Of a stretch of DNA of 15,803 nucleotides, positions 13,377-15,803 are shown piece after piece; position 1 is the first letter of the stretch, and each line of letters begins with the position of its first letter. Source of the DNA: Armatimonadota bacterium. GTDB taxonomy: Bacteria; Armatimonadota; Armatimonadia; Armatimonadales; Armatimonadaceae. The stretch lies in assembly GCA_014381035.1 (NCBI GenBank), contig JACMIS010000353.1, forward strand, positions 1 to 15,803, read 5' to 3'. Made by a program: the position numbers and the translations under genes. The notes below the pieces were generated by a model. It had not been told where the DNA came from. It was given only the letters and a program-made list of their open reading frames with translations, and did not search any database.

Positions 13377-15053
13377 TTCCAAGACGTACAGGACGCCGTT
13401 GGTGGCGGCAGCAAACAGGGCACCGTCCGCGAGGGCCAGGGGGGCTACGATTTGCACACCCGGCACACCCGGTTCGTACAGGGATTCTGCAACGCCACCA
13501 CCGCGCACTCCATAGATCGCCCCATCGGTCGCTCCCCAGAACACGGTGCCGTTTGCCGCTACGACCGGGGAGGCACGCACCGGACGCCGTGCGCCGAATC
13601 GCCGCACGGCGCGTCCAGTAGTCGCGGAAACCACATGCAAACCGTCGTCCGCCGGAACATAGAGCAGCGCACCATCACAAGCGGGAGTGCCGGAAAGCGG
13701 TGCGTTTGTGACGGCGAGACGCCAGGTCAGTTCGCCGGTTTGCGCGTCGTGCCGGAACAGTTCGCCGCTCCCACAGGCACTGAAAACACCGTTATCACAA
13801 ACCACCGGCGCGGAATCGAATCCACCACTACACGTCGCCTGCCAGCGTATCGCCCCGGTCGTCGGGTCAAACGTGGAAAGGATACCGTTGTCGTCATGGG
13901 CGTATCCCAACCCATTGGCATATGCGGGCGAGGTGTCTGTTTTCCCGGTGAGCGGTATTTGGCGCAGTATCCCCCCCGTAACGGCATCCAGAACAAATAT
14001 CGCCCCGGTGTCACGCCCCGCACCCAGCGTTGCCGGAACCAGAATTAGGTTGGGGGCAGCGGTGGCATCGCCCTCAGTACTCCCTGCGAGCGTGATCGGC
14101 AACGCTGCTCCGAACACCTGGGTATTTTCGGGCAGACGTGTTTCCCAGACGCGGGTTCCGCGTAGCGCGTCCAGACAAACACACACGCCTTCCACGGTCG
14201 CTACGAAAAGTTTGCCGCCTGCGAGGGACGGAGAGCCGCGCTCGGGATAGACAGGATCTTCCAGCGGGAACGATTCCCAGAGCGTCGCGCCCGTCAGCGT
14301 ATCCCATGCCATCAGCGACGCCTCGCCGTCATGATCGCTGACCGCGACGACGACCAGTCCGTACGCGGTGACCGGGGCGGTGAAAGTCAGGACCGATTCG
14401 CGGCGTGCCGGCGCGACCGTCGGGAAAGACCAGCGACGGGAAAGGGCGGTCCCCGCACGGGTTTCCGGGCGCACCCCCCGGTGCGACGGATCGCCGCCGG
14501 GGGCGATGCCGAAGTCACGTTGGGCACGGACGACGTGTGACGGGTCGGCGATACAGACGCGGGCAAGCCAGGAGTTCGGCATCCCGCAAACGGGGCAGGC
14601 GCGGAGCCGCTCGAAACAGAACGGACAGACAGGCGGTACGCCCGTGTGTGCGTCATCGTCGGCGACGATTTTCGCGCAGTTAGGGCATGTTGCTACTGGT
14701 AATCGCACCAACAACACACCTTCGGATTTAACAGGAGGGGTGGTGGAACGCAGATAGGAACATAACACCGGGACAGAGAACGACACCACGGCATCTTTTG
14801 CGGATTCTTTCGCCCGTTGACCGTTCACGGTCAAAACAGCGGTCTGTTTTTCACCGGGCGCGAGCGCGGCTTCGTCGGGGATGACGGAAAGCGCAGGACT
14901 ATCCACCGGAAAACGGATATGTAGGATCGCCCCCTCGGGATCACGGTTTTCGATGGAAAACCGGAACACGACTGTATTTCCGGCATCGTAGTCGGCGCGG
15001 CGCAGGGCAAACCGGGATTCGGACACCGGCAGTTTCGACACGGGTATAATCAC
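13365..15053 (-). CDS. Zinc-ribbon and PQQ-type beta-propeller repeat protein
   Basis: A 562-residue protein without signal peptide or membrane segment, so probably cytoplasmic. Residues about 5-120 look like an Ig-like beta-sandwich. A cysteine-rich segment follows with CPNC (123-126), CPFC (143-146), CPVC (153-156) and C167, fitting one or two zinc ribbons. Residues about 200-562 contain PQQ/YVTN-type propeller blades, e.g. LMAWDTLTGATLWE, VCLDALRGTRVWET, LSTFDPTTGAIRWQA, LFRHDAQTGELTWR and LHVVSATTGRAVRR. Such propellers usually act as interaction scaffolds; the residues of a quinoprotein dehydrogenase are not evident, so no enzyme activity is claimed. The start is GTG 15053, supported by a consensus promoter whose +1 falls on it. 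The last residues (EISG) and stop are supplied by the flanking repeat. The upstream neighbour is on the same strand, 63 bp away. Confidence 0.85.
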   Translation of the reverse strand: MIIPVSKLPVSESRFALRRADYDAGNTVVFRFSIENRDPEGAILHIRFPVDSPALSVIPDEAALAPGEKQTAVLTVNGQRAKESAKDAVVSFSVPVLCSYLRSTTPPVKSEGVLLVRLPVATCPNCAKIVADDDAHTGVPPVCPFCFERLRACPVCGMPNSWLARVCIADPSHVVRAQRDFGIAPGGDPSHRGVRPETRAGTALSRRWSFPTVAPARRESVLTFTAPVTAYGLVVVAVSDHDGEASLMAWDTLTGATLWESFPLEDPVYPERGSPSLAGGKLFVATVEGVCVCLDALRGTRVWETRLPENTQVFGAALPITLAGSTEGDATAAPNLILVPATLGAGRDTGAIFVLDAVTGGILRQIPLTGKTDTSPAYANGLGYAHDDNGILSTFDPTTGAIRWQATCSGGFDSAPVVCDNGVFSACGSGELFRHDAQTGELTWRLAVTNAPLSGTPACDGALLYVPADDGLHVVSATTGRAVRRFGARRPVRASPVVAANGTVFWGATDGAIYGVRGGGVAESLYEPGVPGVQIVAPLALADGALFAAATNGVLYVLEISG

Positions 15054-15058
15054 GGTGT

Positions 15059-15087
15059 GTTGTAACCTGCCCCGCCCCGTGTGTCAA
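15059..15087 (-). promoter_or_regulatory. Promoter of the propeller gene placing +1 on the GTG start
   Basis: On the minus strand a perfect TTGACA (15087-15082) and TACAAC (15064-15059) are separated by exactly 17 bp. Five bases then precede the GTG at 15053, so the predicted transcript starts at the initiation codon. There is no room for a Shine-Dalgarno sequence. Confidence 0.7.
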
Positions 15088-15116
15088 GGACAGAATCATT
15101 CATTTTTCACAGCGGA

Positions 15117-15785
15117 TCATACGCCCGAAGGAACCAATGTGAGAGGCTCGTTCTCTTCCTCGACAATCGGTTGGAAAGTCACACTGTTCCAGGAACGGCG
15201 GGGAACACGGCGGCGCGAACGGGACACAGTCCGCACGGTTTCCGTGGGGATCGGTTCCGCCCCGCTCTCGTTTGCGCGGCTACCCGCAGAAAAGCCGAAG
15301 GTCATCGGTTCCATCTCGCGACCGATCCGAGCGAGGTCACGCAACCGCGCGATCTCGGCGGGCATATCGAGCGAGTCTATCCGATTATAATCCATCGCGG
15401 CGATCATCTGTTCCGCAAGCTTGATAGCCCCGATGACCAGAAGCTCGTTGTCATAATCCACGGTCACGGTGAAAAAGCCACGGGGAGTCTCACGCCAGTT
15501 CCACTCGGTATCACCGCGCAAGACCTCCACCGCTTGTGCCTGCGATTGCAATTCGAGTACCAAATGCTCGAACAGATGTGGGATCTCGGTGCGCTGACAT
15601 TCCTTGCGAAATGGCACTCCGTCGTCATTATGACAGGTGTGTGTCGCCATAGATGGGAGGACGCGGAACAGCGCACGTGGCAGATGAGGCACCTGTGACG
15701 TTAAATAGCGATCCGGGTCCGGCATTTCGACGGTCATCTTTATCCGCCGTTCACTGCGCAATACGGTAATCTGATGGATTCTCAC
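15117..15785 (-). CDS. Stand-alone protein resembling the cyanophycin synthetase N-terminal domain
   Basis: A 222-residue protein beginning RIHQITVLR, like the MRI-x-x-I-x-x-LRG start of cyanophycin synthetase. Further matching segments are LPSMATHTCHNDDG (43-56), HLFEHLVLELQ (70-80, cf. the CphA H-x-x-EH-x-ALELQ motif), GDTEWNW (91-97) and GFFTVTVDYDNELLVIGAIKLAEQMI (103-128), all compatible with the CphA N-terminal domain. The ATP-grasp and Mur-ligase domains of CphA are absent and no such gene adjoins, so cyanophycin synthesis should not be assumed. The C-terminal ~60 residues are basic then acidic and probably disordered. The start is GTG 15785 with AGAGAGGGA about 9 bp upstream. The call is by motif resemblance. 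The function of such free-standing domains is unknown to me. Confidence 0.62.
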   Translation of the reverse strand: MRIHQITVLRSERRIKMTVEMPDPDRYLTSQVPHLPRALFRVLPSMATHTCHNDDGVPFRKECQRTEIPHLFEHLVLELQSQAQAVEVLRGDTEWNWRETPRGFFTVTVDYDNELLVIGAIKLAEQMIAAMDYNRIDSLDMPAEIARLRDLARIGREMEPMTFGFSAGSRANESGAEPIPTETVRTVSRSRRRVPRRSWNSVTFQPIVEEENEPLTLVPSGV

Positions 15786-15803
15786 GAGGCGATGTCCCTC
15801 TCT

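Noticed and set aside
15045..15050. Perfect TATAAT on the plus strand near the propeller gene start
   Set aside because: No matching -35 and no plus-strand gene downstream; the opposite strand has a complete promoter here.
15081..15698. A 205-codon open frame on the plus strand opposite the CphA-like gene
   Set aside because: The minus-strand frame carries family motifs and an RBS; the plus-strand frame has neither and looks like a compositional shadow.

Overview
The window looks like a chromosomal segment of an Armatimonadota-type bacterium, moderately GC-rich. The main clue is the prepilin-like protein at 12323-13144. Its N-terminal helix, followed by an AQAREKAR / [23 protein letters not shown] segment and a C-terminal DGH motif, is the pseudopilin form I associate with that phylum. 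This assignment rests on recalled family patterns, not on a search. No phage, IS transposase, CRISPR array, rRNA or tRNA was seen.

Layout. (1) 1-3576 is a heat-shock/proteostasis block. A 3'-truncated hrcA on the minus strand is divergent from clpC on the plus strand. They are separated by a 324-bp control region with a near-perfect sigma70 promoter for hrcA, and clpC ends in a perfect 56-bp palindromic terminator. (2) 3577-6049 holds a pirin, a PD-(D/E)XK-like protein of unknown function carrying a C7-T-C7 tract, and trpA. (3) 6120-8501 holds a secreted zinc metalloprotease with a PEP-CTERM-like tail, deoC, and a MmcQ/YjbR-family protein. (4) 8536-12100 holds a large secreted zinc metallopeptidase of the DUF5117/DUF4953 type and an exported DUF3616-type protein. 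(5) 12101-13144 holds an operator-like inverted repeat, a structured leader with a terminator-like hairpin, and the prepilin. (6) 13145-13376 is a MITE/REP-like repeat between convergent genes. (7) On the minus strand, 15785-13365 carries a stand-alone protein resembling the N-terminal domain of cyanophycin synthetase, then a zinc-ribbon plus PQQ-type beta-propeller protein.

The genes are mostly unrelated housekeeping or exported functions, not one pathway. The recurring feature is compact regulation. At least two genes (deoC and the propeller gene) have a promoter whose predicted +1 is the start codon itself, which predicts leaderless mRNAs, and trpA may be a third. Terminators overlap neighbouring genes: one is translated as the tail of the protease and contains the deoC -35, and another has the next gene's start codon in its loop. 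I found no recognisable defence or biosynthetic cassette. The most novel-looking items are the prepilin leader, whose two folds would be mutually exclusive, and these overlapping terminator/promoter/start arrangements.
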